The notes under the pieces: model-generated | The model's database searches: none | Told to the model about the DNA's origin: nothing | What the model saw: the letters and a program-made list of their open reading frames with translations, nothing else | Shown here: in pieces, positions 40,151-49,276 of the stretch | Numbering within the stretch: position 1 is the first letter of the stretch | Layout: the number at the start of each line of letters is the position of its first letter | Program-made: the position numbers and the translations under genes | Assembly: GCA_910585245.1 (NCBI GenBank) | Contig: CAJUCO010000015.1 | Coordinates: 1 to 51,882 of the forward strand | Source of the DNA: an uncultured Oscillibacter sp. | GTDB taxonomy: Bacteria > Bacillota > Clostridia > Oscillospirales > Oscillospiraceae | Direction of reading: 5' to 3' | Length of the DNA stretch: 51,882 nucleotides

Positions 40151-41623
40151 ATGTCATTAGATGGAATTATTGTTATTGCATTTTGTGTCTTAATGATCGC
40201 AATCGGCTATTTTTACTCCAAGAGGGCTCAGAAAAGTACGGAAGATTTTTATTTGGCAGGACGCAAAAACACCGCGCTGATGATCGCTGCCGGCAACGTG
40301 ATGGGTTGGGTTGGTTCCGGAACCCTGATTGGCGCTTACGGTAACTCCTATTTTGGCGGTTTGTCCGCGGGTATCTGGTACATCATTGGTTTTGGTTGTT
40401 CGTTCATCCTGTTTGCAGTGGTGTTCGCCGCGCGTTCCAAGCGCTTAGGCGACGCCCGTGGAACGACCACCTTTGTTGAGATTTGGCGGAATCGCTTCAG
40501 CCCGAAGTTCAGCGCGGTGTGGGCGGTGTTCCAGACCATTCAGGACTGCGCCTATTGCGCAGGCCAGGTGATCGCTATTGCGTTGATTCTGGATATGTTC
40601 GTTGGCGTCCCCTATCAGTTCGGTTGCTTTGGCGCCGCGTTCGTCATTTTGATTTACGTCTCCATGGGCGGCATGGAAGGTTCTTTGAAAAACACCCTTC
40701 TCCAGATGGGCCTGACCTTTATCGGCATTGTTATTGCCGTTATCGTCGGCTTCCGGGCCGGCGGCGGACTGACCAATATGCTGGATAACCAGTTACCGGT
40801 GGGTTGGGAACCGGGCGTCTTCGCGGGCCAGAGTGTTGGCAGCATCATCAAGCTGTGGGTCCCCGTGGTTCTCGTGGCGGTTACCTACAACGCCGAGTAT
40901 ATGCGTACCTTCGCCGCTAAGGACCGGAAAACCGCCGTTGCCGGCGGGTGGCTCTCCGCTGCCATCACGGTCTTCGTGGTGATCTTCACGGCTTGCGGTA
41001 TCATCGTGTGCGTAACCCAGGCCCCCGGTCTGGAAAGCGGCGATTACGCTTTGATCTATATGCTGAAGAAGCTGCTTCCCTGGGGCGCTCCCTTCTTTGT
41101 GGCCGCGATTTTGTCCGCGTGTATGTCCACGTGTAGCGAGGCGTATCTCGGCAACTCCGCGATTTTCTCTCAGGATGTGTATAAGCCCCTGCTCCGTCCC
41201 AACGCTTCGGACCAGGAGTGCTTGAAGGTTGGCCGGATTTACATGGTCTTCTTCGCAATCCTCTCCTGCCTGATCGCGCTTCAGTCCGGTTCCGTGCTGG
41301 ATCTTATGTACTTCGCCTGCGAGATGCTCTCTGTTTGCGTGCCCGTGTTCATCTGCGGCTTCTGGTGGAACCGCACAACCACTCAGGGCGGTATTGCCGG
41401 TGTTATCGGCGGCTGCTTGAGCTATTTCGCCTGGAGCTTCATCCCCGGCTTGAACGATATCATTGCGGCGCTCTATGTGGGATTGATCGTGAGCGCGATT
41501 GTGGTTGTGGCGGTTTCTCTGGCGACCCCCGCTCCCACCAAGGAACAGCTCGACTATATCCGGCCCTTCCAGAGAGAGGACTGGGAGAAGTTTGAAACCG
41601 AAAAGACCTCCGTCGATCCGTAA
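40151..41623 (+). CDS. Sodium:solute symporter family transporter, 490 aa
   Basis: A Na+-coupled importer with about thirteen hydrophobic helices. The N-terminus has the SSS hallmark EDFYLAGRKNTALMIAAGNVMGWVGSGTLIG. A Ser/Thr-rich helix AILSACMSTCSEAYLGNSA, about two thirds along, matches the Na2 ion site of the family. Length is typical. AGAGGAG precedes the ATG. Set among acyl-CoA genes, it is the likely importer of the monocarboxylate (or related acid) degraded here. Proline- or pantothenate-type substrates cannot be excluded by sequence alone. Confidence 0.93.
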   Translation: MSLDGIIVIAFCVLMIAIGYFYSKRAQKSTEDFYLAGRKNTALMIAAGNVMGWVGSGTLIGAYGNSYFGGLSAGIWYIIGFGCSFILFAVVFAARSKRLGDARGTTTFVEIWRNRFSPKFSAVWAVFQTIQDCAYCAGQVIAIALILDMFVGVPYQFGCFGAAFVILIYVSMGGMEGSLKNTLLQMGLTFIGIVIAVIVGFRAGGGLTNMLDNQLPVGWEPGVFAGQSVGSIIKLWVPVVLVAVTYNAEYMRTFAAKDRKTAVAGGWLSAAITVFVVIFTACGIIVCVTQAPGLESGDYALIYMLKKLLPWGAPFFVAAILSACMSTCSEAYLGNSAIFSQDVYKPLLRPNASDQECLKVGRIYMVFFAILSCLIALQSGSVLDLMYFACEMLSVCVPVFICGFWWNRTTTQGGIAGVIGGCLSYFAWSFIPGLNDIIAALYVGLIVSAIVVVAVSLATPAPTKEQLDYIRPFQREDWEKFETEKTSVDP

Positions 41624-41683
41624 ACGGCGGCAAGAGGACATTTCTTCGATTACGCTATATCAAGTAAAGGATGGTTATAAATT

Positions 41684-42889
41684 ATGAGCAAACGCGATAG
41701 CTTGCCAGTACCTGTTATTGTAGGCTATGCCCGGACTCCGGTAGGCGATATGCTGGGAAGCCTGTCCACCGTCACGGCTGTGGAGCTGGGCACGATCGCC
41801 GGCGGCGCCGCCCTGGAGCGGGCCGGCGTAAAGAGCGAGCAGGTGGAAGAGGTCGTCTGCGGCGCGGTGTACAAAGCGGGTCTAAAGGGAAATCCTGCCC
41901 GTCAGATCCAGTTGAAGCTGGGTTGTCCCTCCGACGGAACCGCTTCCACGGTGGATCAGCAGTGCGCGTCCGCCATGCGGGCTTTCCAGCTGGCTTGCGA
42001 TTCCATCCAACTTGGACGCTCGGAGATTGTTCTCGCTGTCGGCACGGAGAGTATGTCCAACGTTCCTCACCTGCTGATGAACAGCAGAAAGGGAACCAAG
42101 ATGGGTCAGATCGTGATGGAGGACTCTTTGCTGCACGACGCGCTGCACGACGCCATGTTGGGCTATCACATGGGCGTAACGGCTGAAAATGTGGCGGAAA
42201 AATACAACGTTACCAGAGAAGAGCAGGATGAGCTGGCGCTGATGAGCCATCAGCGCGCCGCAGAGGCCAGAGCTTCCGGGATCTTCCAGGAGGAAATCGT
42301 CCCTATCAAGGTCAAAACCCGCAAGGGCGAAGTGATCATCGACAAGGATGAACACCCCAAGGACGGTCAGACGCTGGAGGCGCTGCAAAAGCTGCGTCCC
42401 GTGTTTAAAAAGGAAAACGGCACGGTTACCGCGGGTAACGCCTCCGGCGTAAACGACGGAGCGGCGGCCATGGTGATCATGTCCGAAGAGAAAGCCAAGG
42501 AACTGGGGCTAAAGCCCATTGCCCGGGTGCTGAACACGGTGTCCGCCGGCGTGGAACCGGCGTATATGGGCATCGGCCCCGCCTACGCCATCCCCAAGGT
42601 TCTGGAGCCTTTGAACAAGAAAGTGGAGGACGTGGATTACTTCGAGATCAATGAAGCTTTCGCGGCCCAGTTCATCGCCGTTGGACGTATGTTGAATCTG
42701 TCCATGGATAAGGTGAACGCCCACGGTTCCGGTATCGCCATCGGTCACCCGGTGGGATGCACGGGCATCCGGATCATCATCGCCCTGTTGCAGGAGCTTC
42801 GCCGCAGAGGTCAGAAACTCGGCGTCGCCAGCCTGTGCGTGGGCGGCGGCCCGTCCATGGCGACGGCGCTGGAGCTGGTGGACGAATAA
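41684..42889 (+). CDS. Thiolase (acetyl-CoA acyltransferase), 401 aa
   Basis: Cleaves 3-oxoacyl-CoA with CoA, or condenses two acyl-CoAs. The nucleophile is C94 in DQQCASAMRAF, H355 lies in AIGHPVGCTG, the second cysteine C385 in LCVGGGPS, and NEAFAAQF is also present. Length is typical. An AAGGA site precedes the ATG. In this cluster it supplies the last beta-oxidation step. Confidence 0.95.
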   Translation: MSKRDSLPVPVIVGYARTPVGDMLGSLSTVTAVELGTIAGGAALERAGVKSEQVEEVVCGAVYKAGLKGNPARQIQLKLGCPSDGTASTVDQQCASAMRAFQLACDSIQLGRSEIVLAVGTESMSNVPHLLMNSRKGTKMGQIVMEDSLLHDALHDAMLGYHMGVTAENVAEKYNVTREEQDELALMSHQRAAEARASGIFQEEIVPIKVKTRKGEVIIDKDEHPKDGQTLEALQKLRPVFKKENGTVTAGNASGVNDGAAAMVIMSEEKAKELGLKPIARVLNTVSAGVEPAYMGIGPAYAIPKVLEPLNKKVEDVDYFEINEAFAAQFIAVGRMLNLSMDKVNAHGSGIAIGHPVGCTGIRIIIALLQELRRRGQKLGVASLCVGGGPSMATALELVDE

Positions 42890-42939
42890 GTCCCCTTTGG
42901 GAAAACAAACCATAAAACAAGAAAGGCGGTAAGGTTTTT

Positions 42940-43728
42940 ATGAAAATTCTAGTCTGTACCAAATTGGTACCTGACACTTCCGAGTCGGACGTCTCCATTG
43001 ACAAGACCGGAAAAGATATCGCAACCAACGGTCTGAAATTTGACATCAACGAGGCGGATAACTACGCCGTTGAAGAAGCCATTTTGACCCGAGAGGCCAA
43101 GGAAGGCGAAGTCGACGTTTTGTGCATGGCTCCCCAGAGCGCAGACGTGGTTATCCGCATGGCCCTGGCCAAGGGCTGTGAGCGGGCCCTGCGAATCGAA
43201 GATCCCCGGGTGAACGTCCGCAATCCTCTCCAGGCGGCGAAGGTGCTGGCGGCTGCGGCGAAGGATCAGGCCTACGATCTGATCTTCACAGGCTGTATGT
43301 CCAGTGACGACAAAAATATGTCCGTCGGCGCGGCGCTGGCGGAAGAGCTGGGCATGAACCACGCGGCCATGGTGAAGCACGTGGAAATCGGCGACGGCAA
43401 GGTAACCGTGCAGCGCGAGTTGGAGGGCGGATTGCTGGAGGTCTCCGAGGTGGCGCTTCCCGCGGTTTTGAGCGTGCAGACCGGTATCAACACCCCCCGT
43501 TACGCCCCGGTGCGTGAGCTGCGCAAGGCCATGAAAAAGGAACTGAAGGTTGTAAATCTGGATGACATTGGCGTGGATGAAAACCAGGTGAACGAGGCCG
43601 GTTCCAAGGTGGAGCTTTTGAAACTGTATTATCCCGAGGTCATCTCCAACGCTGAGATGATCGAGGGCACGCCGGAAGAAAAGGCGGAGCAGATTGCGTT
43701 TAAATTGGTGAAAGGAGGACTGCTGTAA
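42940..43728 (+). CDS. etfB: Electron transfer flavoprotein subunit beta, 262 aa
   Basis: Part of the Etf heterodimer that takes electrons from acyl-CoA dehydrogenases. The N-terminus KILVCTKLVPDTSESDV, the nucleotide-binding DNYAVEEAILTRE and the ALAKGCERALRIED segments are characteristic. The C-terminal half has the recognition-loop region ELEGGLLEVSEVALPAVLSV. It overlaps etfA by one base (TAATG). Whether this Etf bifurcates electrons cannot be decided here. Confidence 0.95.
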   Translation: MKILVCTKLVPDTSESDVSIDKTGKDIATNGLKFDINEADNYAVEEAILTREAKEGEVDVLCMAPQSADVVIRMALAKGCERALRIEDPRVNVRNPLQAAKVLAAAAKDQAYDLIFTGCMSSDDKNMSVGAALAEELGMNHAAMVKHVEIGDGKVTVQRELEGGLLEVSEVALPAVLSVQTGINTPRYAPVRELRKAMKKELKVVNLDDIGVDENQVNEAGSKVELLKLYYPEVISNAEMIEGTPEEKAEQIAFKLVKGGLL

Positions 43729-44705
43729 TGAGCGGAATTTTAGTTTTTGCGGAACATCGCCGTGGAGAACTGCGGGATGTGAGCCTGGAAATGCTGGTCG
43801 CGGCGGCGAATGTCGCGCCCCAGGCCGGCGGGGAAGTCACGGCGGTCCTGATGGGCAGCCACGTGGACGGCATGGCCGAAAAGCTGGCCGGCTACTGCGA
43901 CAAAGTCCTCTATGTGGACGACGCCAAGTTTGAAAACTTCAACGCCAAGGCGTATCAGATGGCCATGTCCGCCCTGATCAAGGAGCGTCAGCCCCAGCTG
44001 GTCTTTGTGCCTCACACCGCCCAGGGCGTGGACGTGGCGCCTGCGCTGGCGGTAGAGCTGGATATGCCCTACGTGACGGATGTAATGGGTCTGAGCGTGG
44101 TGGACGGCGCTTTGCGTCCCGTGCGCTCCTATTACCAGGGCAAGCTGAACGCGGATTACGCTCTGAAGGGCGAGGGTCCCTGCCTCCTCACCATTCGCGA
44201 GTCCTCCTTCGTGGTGGGCGCTCCCGAGAAGAAGGGCGCCATTGAGAAGATCGCTTCCCCCGTGGCGGAAGACGTGGTGGGCCGCCGCTTCATCGAGTAC
44301 CTGGAAGCCGCCGTGGGCGATGTGGACATTACTCAGGCGGACATCCTGGTCTCTGTGGGCCGTGGCATCAAGGAACCCGCCAACCTGGCGATGATCCAGG
44401 AGCTGGCGGACGCTCTGGGCGCGACGATTTCCGCCTCCCGCGCGGTGGTGGACGCCGGCTGGCTGCCCCACGAGCGTCAGGTGGGCACCTCCGGCAAGAC
44501 CGTGAAACCCAAGGTGTATCTGGCCATTGGCATCTCCGGCGCCTTCGAGCACGTGGCCGGAATGAAGGGCTCGAAAAACATCATTGCCATCAACAAAGAC
44601 CCCAACGCCCCCATTTTCACGGTGGCGACCTATGGTATTGTGGACGATCTGTTCAAGGTTGTTCCCAAGCTCATTGAGGAAATCAAGAACCTGAAAGCCA
44701 GCTGA
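43728..44705 (+). CDS. etfA: Electron transfer flavoprotein subunit alpha, 325 aa
   Basis: The FAD-binding partner of EtfB. The C-terminal FAD domain is clear (SVGRGIKEP, GTSGKTVKPKVYLAIGISGA, NIIAINKDPNAPIFTVATYG). The usual SGAIQH motif reads SGAFEH, a small change at the flavin site. It starts on the last base of etfB and precedes acyl-CoA dehydrogenase 2 by 40 nt, its probable redox partner. Confidence 0.95.
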   Translation: MSGILVFAEHRRGELRDVSLEMLVAAANVAPQAGGEVTAVLMGSHVDGMAEKLAGYCDKVLYVDDAKFENFNAKAYQMAMSALIKERQPQLVFVPHTAQGVDVAPALAVELDMPYVTDVMGLSVVDGALRPVRSYYQGKLNADYALKGEGPCLLTIRESSFVVGAPEKKGAIEKIASPVAEDVVGRRFIEYLEAAVGDVDITQADILVSVGRGIKEPANLAMIQELADALGATISASRAVVDAGWLPHERQVGTSGKTVKPKVYLAIGISGAFEHVAGMKGSKNIIAINKDPNAPIFTVATYGIVDDLFKVVPKLIEEIKNLKAS

Positions 44706-44745
44706 AATTGAGAAAAGTTGAAATTAAGAAAAGAGGAGATTCAAC

Positions 44746-45879
44746 ATGATTTTTGAACTGAACGAAGAGCAAGCTCTGATTCAAAAAATGGTTCGGGAGA
44801 TGGCGGAGACCTGCATCGAGCCCCTGGGCAAGCAGATCGACGAGGAAAACAACATCCCCGACGAAATCATTGAAAAGCTGAAAGAGATCGAGCTCTTCGG
44901 CCTTCCCTATCCCGAGGAGCTGGGCGGCTCCGGCGCGGGCTACACCGCTTATCCCCCGGTGATTGAGCAGCTTGCCAAAGCCTCTTCCGGCGTGGCTCTG
45001 ATGATGTCCGTGCACTTCCTGGGCTTGAGCGCCATTGACAAATTCGGCACCCAGGCGCAAAAAGAGAAGTACATCATCCCCGCTTGCAGCGGCGAGAGCA
45101 TTTTGTCCTTCGCCTTCACGGAGCCCGGCACCGGTTCCGACCCCAAGCAGGTGGCCACCGTCGCCAAAAAAGAAGGGGACCACTATGTCCTCAACGGCGT
45201 GAAGCGCTTTATCTCCAACGCGGACCTGAAAGGTCCCATTGTGATCTTCGCCAACGAGGAAGAGCACGGAACCACCGCCTTTATCGTGGACAAAATGTGC
45301 GAGGGCTACTCTTTGTCCGAGCCCTGGCACAAGATCGGTCTCCGGGGCAGCCGCGCCTATGACATTTTCCTGAACGATGTGAAGGTCCCCGCCGAAAATG
45401 TCCTGGGCGAAGTTGGCAAGGGCTTCCCCATTTTGCAGCACGGCATCGCCTGCGGCAAGTGCGGCATGAGCTCCTTGTTCCTCGGCGTGATGCAGGCCTC
45501 TTTGGAAGAGGCGGTCAAGTACGCCCAGGGCAAGCCCTACCGGGATAAGACCATCAGCAAGTTCCAGGCCATCCAGCTGAAGATTGCGGACATGGCCTCC
45601 AAGGTGGAAGCCGCCCGCTGGCTGGTTTACCGTCTGGGCTACCTGCTGGAGCACATGACCAGCATGGAGGCCTTCAACCGCGAGTCCGCCCTGACGAAGC
45701 TCTTTGTCACCGACACCGCGATGGACGTTGTTCGCAAGGCCGTGGCGGTCCATGGCTCCTATGGCGTAATGGACGAGTTCAAGGTGGAGCGGCTGTATCG
45801 TGACGTGGTCATTGGCGAGCAGATTGAAGGCGCCAACGACCTCCAGCGGATCATGGTTTGCAAGGGGTTGCTCTTCTAA
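44746..45879 (+). CDS. Acyl-CoA dehydrogenase 2, 377 aa
   Basis: FAD-dependent acyl-CoA dehydrogenase family. It has FAFTEPGTGSDP and SKFQAIQLKIADMAS. The catalytic-base motif near the C-terminus is E361 in QIEGANDLQRI rather than the usual YEGT. The glutamate is kept but the following Thr is replaced, so this member may be specialised. AGAGGAG precedes the ATG. It lies directly downstream of etfBA, and a terminator follows at 45957. Confidence 0.92.
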   Translation: MIFELNEEQALIQKMVREMAETCIEPLGKQIDEENNIPDEIIEKLKEIELFGLPYPEELGGSGAGYTAYPPVIEQLAKASSGVALMMSVHFLGLSAIDKFGTQAQKEKYIIPACSGESILSFAFTEPGTGSDPKQVATVAKKEGDHYVLNGVKRFISNADLKGPIVIFANEEEHGTTAFIVDKMCEGYSLSEPWHKIGLRGSRAYDIFLNDVKVPAENVLGEVGKGFPILQHGIACGKCGMSSLFLGVMQASLEEAVKYAQGKPYRDKTISKFQAIQLKIADMASKVEAARWLVYRLGYLLEHMTSMEAFNRESALTKLFVTDTAMDVVRKAVAVHGSYGVMDEFKVERLYRDVVIGEQIEGANDLQRIMVCKGLLF

Positions 45880-45912
45880 TCACAGCGGCATATCCCTGAC
45901 GATTCTTCTCAA

Positions 45913-45998
45913 ATGATGGAGCGGCGGGAAAACCGGCCGTGAACCTCCAGCATCATGGGCGGGAGAGGGAGTGATCCTATTCCCTCCCCCGCCCTTTC
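45913..45998 (+). terminator. Hairpin plus terminator after acyl-CoA dehydrogenase 2
   Basis: A stem-loop (ATGATG at 45913 with CATCAT at 45951-45956, inner GAG/CTC and a GGCGGG/CCGGCC hairpin) is followed by the terminator GGGCGGGAGAGGGA (45957-45970) with TCCCTCCCCCGCCC (45981-45994) and TTT. Together they probably end or reduce transcription of the etf block. Confidence 0.65.
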
Positions 45999-46112
45999 AT
46001 TATGAAACGGCTACGTTTTGTATGTTTTGGGCCTGCTCACAAAACCCCGACGGCGTGGCTTCCTGGCAAATTCACCAGCTTGGGAACAGGCCCTGGAGAA
46101 AAGGAGAAAGAT

Positions 46113-47255
46113 ATGGATTTTTCGTTCACGAGCGAGCAGTTGGCGCTGCAAAAAATGGTGGCGGATTTCACGAAGAAGGAGATCGCGCCCATTGCCCAGG
46201 AATGCGATAAGAGCGGCGAGTTCCCCATGGAGATCTATAAGAAATACGCGGAGATGGGACTGCACTGTCCCCTGGTTCCGGAGGAGTACGACGGAGCGGG
46301 TCTGGACATGGTTTCCACCGTCATCGTGACCGAGGAGATTTCCAAGGGCTGCGCCGGCTTCGCCTCGGCCATTGCCGCGCTGGAACTGGCCTGCTCGCCG
46401 GTAATCGCGGCGGGCACCCCTCAGCAAAAAGAGGACTATTTCGCGCCCCTGGCCGCCGGAGGCATGGCCAGCTTCTGCCTGACGGAGCCCAATGCGGGTT
46501 CCGACGCGGGCTCGGTGCAGACCCGCGCTGTGCGGGAGGGTGACGAATACATCATCAGCGGAAACAAGCGTTTTATCACAAACGCCCGCTTTGCAGACCG
46601 CTACACGGTCATTGCCAAGGTAAATGAAGAGAAGGGAACCCGGGGACTGGCAGCCTTCATCGTCGAGGGAGACCGTCCCGGAATCACCGTTGGCAAGGCG
46701 GAGGATAAGTTGGGAATCCGGTGCTCGGACACCAGCGAAATCTCCTTTGACAATGTGCGGATTCCCGTAAGCAATCTTCTGGGAGCGGAGGGCGACGGCT
46801 TCAAGCTGGCTATGGGCGCTTTGGACGCCGGCCGGGTTCTCTGCGCCGCCATGTCCCTGGGCGTGGCCCAGTGCGCGCTGGATCACGCTGTGGAGTACAG
46901 CCAGCAGCGCGTGCAGTTTGGAAAGCCTATCTGCGCCAACCAGAGTATGCAGTTCACCCTGGCGGACATGGCCACGGAAATCGAGGCTGCCCGGCAGCTG
47001 ACCTATTACTCGGCCTATCTGATGGATCAACACGCCCCCAACGCCGTGAAGGTGGCCTCCATGGCCAAGACCTTTGCCTCCGACGTGGCCATGAAGGTGA
47101 CTGTGGACGCCGTACAGGTCTATGGCGGCTGCGGATACGTCCGGGATTATCCCATGGAGAAGCTGATGCGGGACGCGAAGATCATGCAGATCATCGAGGG
47201 AACCAACCAGGTTCAGCGCATTGTTATCGCGAAAAACCTCCTGGCCGGTGTGTAA
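46113..47255 (+). CDS. Acyl-CoA dehydrogenase 3, 380 aa
   Basis: FAD-dependent. The features are CLTEPNAGSDAGSVQT, QRVQFGKPICANQ, YGGCGY, and catalytic E362 in QIIEGTNQVQRIV. Close in pattern to short-chain/butyryl-type enzymes, but substrate assignment is inference. The ATG at 46113 has AAAGGAG 6 nt upstream; the in-frame ORF extends to 46002 without a ribosome site. It opens a new block after the terminator at 45957 and is 14 nt from the MBL-fold gene. Confidence 0.94.
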   Translation: MDFSFTSEQLALQKMVADFTKKEIAPIAQECDKSGEFPMEIYKKYAEMGLHCPLVPEEYDGAGLDMVSTVIVTEEISKGCAGFASAIAALELACSPVIAAGTPQQKEDYFAPLAAGGMASFCLTEPNAGSDAGSVQTRAVREGDEYIISGNKRFITNARFADRYTVIAKVNEEKGTRGLAAFIVEGDRPGITVGKAEDKLGIRCSDTSEISFDNVRIPVSNLLGAEGDGFKLAMGALDAGRVLCAAMSLGVAQCALDHAVEYSQQRVQFGKPICANQSMQFTLADMATEIEAARQLTYYSAYLMDQHAPNAVKVASMAKTFASDVAMKVTVDAVQVYGGCGYVRDYPMEKLMRDAKIMQIIEGTNQVQRIVIAKNLLAGV

Positions 47256-47269
47256 AAAAGAGGAGCAAA

Positions 47270-48274
47270 ATGATCGAACAAGTTGGCTCCAATATTTTCA
47301 GGATTGAAATTCCCCTGCCCAAAAGTCCGCTGAAGGCAACCAACTCCTATTTTATTCGCGGAAACGAGCGCAATCTTTTGATCGACACAGGATTCAATCA
47401 GACGGAGTGCCGGGAGGCCATGGACGAGGCCCGGAACAAACTGGGCTTCCAAATGGAAAATACAGACCTGTTTCTGACCCACATCCACTCAGACCACACA
47501 GGGATGGCGGGTTATCTCTACCGCCCGGAGATGACGGTCTACGCGGGCAGCCATTACGAGAGCTATCTGCGGGACCCGCAAACCGCGAAAACATACCGGA
47601 ATGCGGATTACCGCACCATGGTGCTGCAAAGCGGACTGGACGAGATGGGGCTGTGCCCCGAGGATTCCTCCGTCCACCCGGGGTACAAATACGCCTCCGT
47701 GCCGGTGCCGAAAATCCACACCATTCAAGACGGCGACATTTTGCACGTGGGCGATCTGCATTTGCAGTGCATTGAGACGGCGGGCCATGCGCCGGATCAC
47801 TTCTGCCTCTATGACGCCCAGCGCCGGGTCCTCTTCAGCGGCGACCACATCCTGGGAACCATCACCCCCAACAATACGCTGTGGGAAGAGCCTTGGACGG
47901 TGCGAAACGACTATTTGGGAATGTACCTGAAGAACCTGGATAAGCTGCGCTCTCTTCCCATAGAGCTGGGGCTTCCGGGCCACCGGGCTTTGATCCTGGA
48001 CTGCCACAAGCGCATTGACGAGCTCAAGGAACACCACAAGCGGCGGCTGGACCTTGTGCTGAAAATTCTGGAAGACGGCGGCCGCTACAACGCCGCCCAG
48101 GTCGCCAAACAGATGCGCTGGGACATCCGCGCAAAATCCTGGGAGGATTTCCCCCCGGCGCAAAAATACTTTGCCGCCGGAGAGGCCCTCTCCCATTTGA
48201 CCCACCTGGTTTTCCAGGGAATCGTACAAAAGGAGTGGAAAGACGGCAAGGTCTTGTATTCCAGGATTCGTTAA
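47270..48274 (+). CDS. MBL-fold metallo-hydrolase, 334 aa
   Basis: A binuclear-metal hydrolase. The signature is T-H71-I-H73-S-D75-H76 in LFLTHIHSDHTG, with further ligands in TAGHAPDHFCLYD and GLPGHRA. The C-terminal ~80 residues look like a winged-helix tail (KRRLDLVLKILEDGGRYNAAQ), as in LACTB2-like proteins. GAGGAG precedes ATG 47270. Inside a beta-oxidation operon it may hydrolyse an acyl-CoA or lactone/thioester side product, but no sequence feature proves the substrate. Confidence 0.9.
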   Translation: MIEQVGSNIFRIEIPLPKSPLKATNSYFIRGNERNLLIDTGFNQTECREAMDEARNKLGFQMENTDLFLTHIHSDHTGMAGYLYRPEMTVYAGSHYESYLRDPQTAKTYRNADYRTMVLQSGLDEMGLCPEDSSVHPGYKYASVPVPKIHTIQDGDILHVGDLHLQCIETAGHAPDHFCLYDAQRRVLFSGDHILGTITPNNTLWEEPWTVRNDYLGMYLKNLDKLRSLPIELGLPGHRALILDCHKRIDELKEHHKRRLDLVLKILEDGGRYNAAQVAKQMRWDIRAKSWEDFPPAQKYFAAGEALSHLTHLVFQGIVQKEWKDGKVLYSRIR

Positions 48275-48275
48275 A

Positions 48276-48371
48276 CAGCAGAGAAAACGCCGGAGTGCGC
48301 CTCGGTCAGGAGGCTCCGGATTTGAGATGCCGGCGTTATGCCCTGGGCATACCGCTGGCTTCTCTGTGCTG
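48276..48371 (+). ncRNA. Candidate structured RNA (three-way junction) upstream of the 3-hydroxyacyl-CoA dehydrogenase gene
   Basis: The closing stem is CAGCA-GAGAA (48276-48285) with TTCTC-TG-TGCTG (48360-48371), bulge of 2 nt. Arm 2 is CCGGA (48290) with TCCGG (48315) and GCCTC with GAGGC. Arm 3 is GCCGGCG (48329-48335) with CGCTGGC (48353-48359, one G-U) plus TATGC/GCATA. A competing helix, AACGCCGG (48286-48293) with CCGGCGTT (48330-48337), would break both arms. The structure fills almost the entire 139-nt gap between two genes. No terminator follows, so any control would act on translation or stability. Confidence 0.4.
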
Positions 48372-48413
48372 CAACCGCAAAACGAAACGCTTTGACATTT
48401 TTAGAGGTGAAAC

Positions 48414-49250
48414 ATGAAAATCGCAATTTTCGGAGCCGGAACCATGGGTAGCGGCATCGCGCAGACCTTCGCGGCAAAGGGGCACACGGCCCTTTTATAC
48501 GCCAGTTCCACCGCCTCGGCGCAAAAGCACAAGGACAAATTGGCGGCAACGCTGCAACGGCAGGTGGAAAGGGGCCGGATGACCCAGGAGAGTGTGGAGG
48601 CGCTGCTCTCACGCATCCTGGTGGAGGAAAAGGAGGCCTGCGCCGACGCGGACCTGGTCATTGAGTGCGTAAAAGAGGAGATGGAGACAAAGAAAACGCT
48701 CCTGAAGGAGTTGGACGCTCTTTGCAAGGACAGCACCGTCTTCGCCTCCAACACCTCCTCCCTCTCCATCACGGAGATGGGTCTGGGCCTGAAGCACCCC
48801 GTCATTGGTATGCACTTTTTCAACCCCGTGCCCACCATGAAGCTGGTGGAGATCATCCGGGGGGCCAGAACCACCCAGGAGACCTTCGATTTTGTTTTCC
48901 AGCTCTGCAAGGAAGTGGACAAGGACCCGGTGGAGGTAAACGAGGCTCCCGGATTCCTGGTGAACAAAATTCTGGTCCCCATGGTCAACGAGGCGGTGGG
49001 CATCCTGGAAACCGGCGTGGCTTCCGCAGAGGATATCGACAAGGCCATGCGCCTGGGCGCCAACCATCCCATGGGCCCCCTGGCTCTTGGCGATTTCATC
49101 GGCCTGGACGTGTGTCTGGCCATTATGGAGACTCTGTACAGCGAGACCGGGGACCCCAAATACCGTCCCGCCATGCTCTTGAGAAAACAGGTGCGCGCCG
49201 GTATGTTAGGCAGAAAAAGCGGAAAGGGCTTTTTCGATTACAGCAAGTGA
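48414..49250 (+). CDS. 3-hydroxyacyl-CoA dehydrogenase (3-hydroxybutyryl-CoA type), 278 aa
   Basis: Oxidises 3-hydroxyacyl-CoA to 3-oxoacyl-CoA with NAD(P). The N-terminal Rossmann motif GAGTMGSG covers residues 7-14. The catalytic His lies in GMHFFNPVPTMKLVE, and the C-terminal helical dimerisation domain has NEAPGFLVNKILVPM and GANHPMGPLAL. Length matches the single-domain bacterial Hbd family (~280). GAGG precedes the ATG. Together with thiolase, crotonase and dehydrogenases it completes a beta-oxidation set. Confidence 0.95.
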   Translation: MKIAIFGAGTMGSGIAQTFAAKGHTALLYASSTASAQKHKDKLAATLQRQVERGRMTQESVEALLSRILVEEKEACADADLVIECVKEEMETKKTLLKELDALCKDSTVFASNTSSLSITEMGLGLKHPVIGMHFFNPVPTMKLVEIIRGARTTQETFDFVFQLCKEVDKDPVEVNEAPGFLVNKILVPMVNEAVGILETGVASAEDIDKAMRLGANHPMGPLALGDFIGLDVCLAIMETLYSETGDPKYRPAMLLRKQVRAGMLGRKSGKGFFDYSK

Positions 49251-49276
49251 AACCAGAGGAAAAGGAGTAAACAAGT

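Noticed and set aside
46871..47269. Long N-terminal extension of the MBL-fold frame
   Set aside because: Overlaps the end of acyl-CoA dehydrogenase 3 in another frame. The ATG at 47270 has GAGGAG and begins at the conserved domain.
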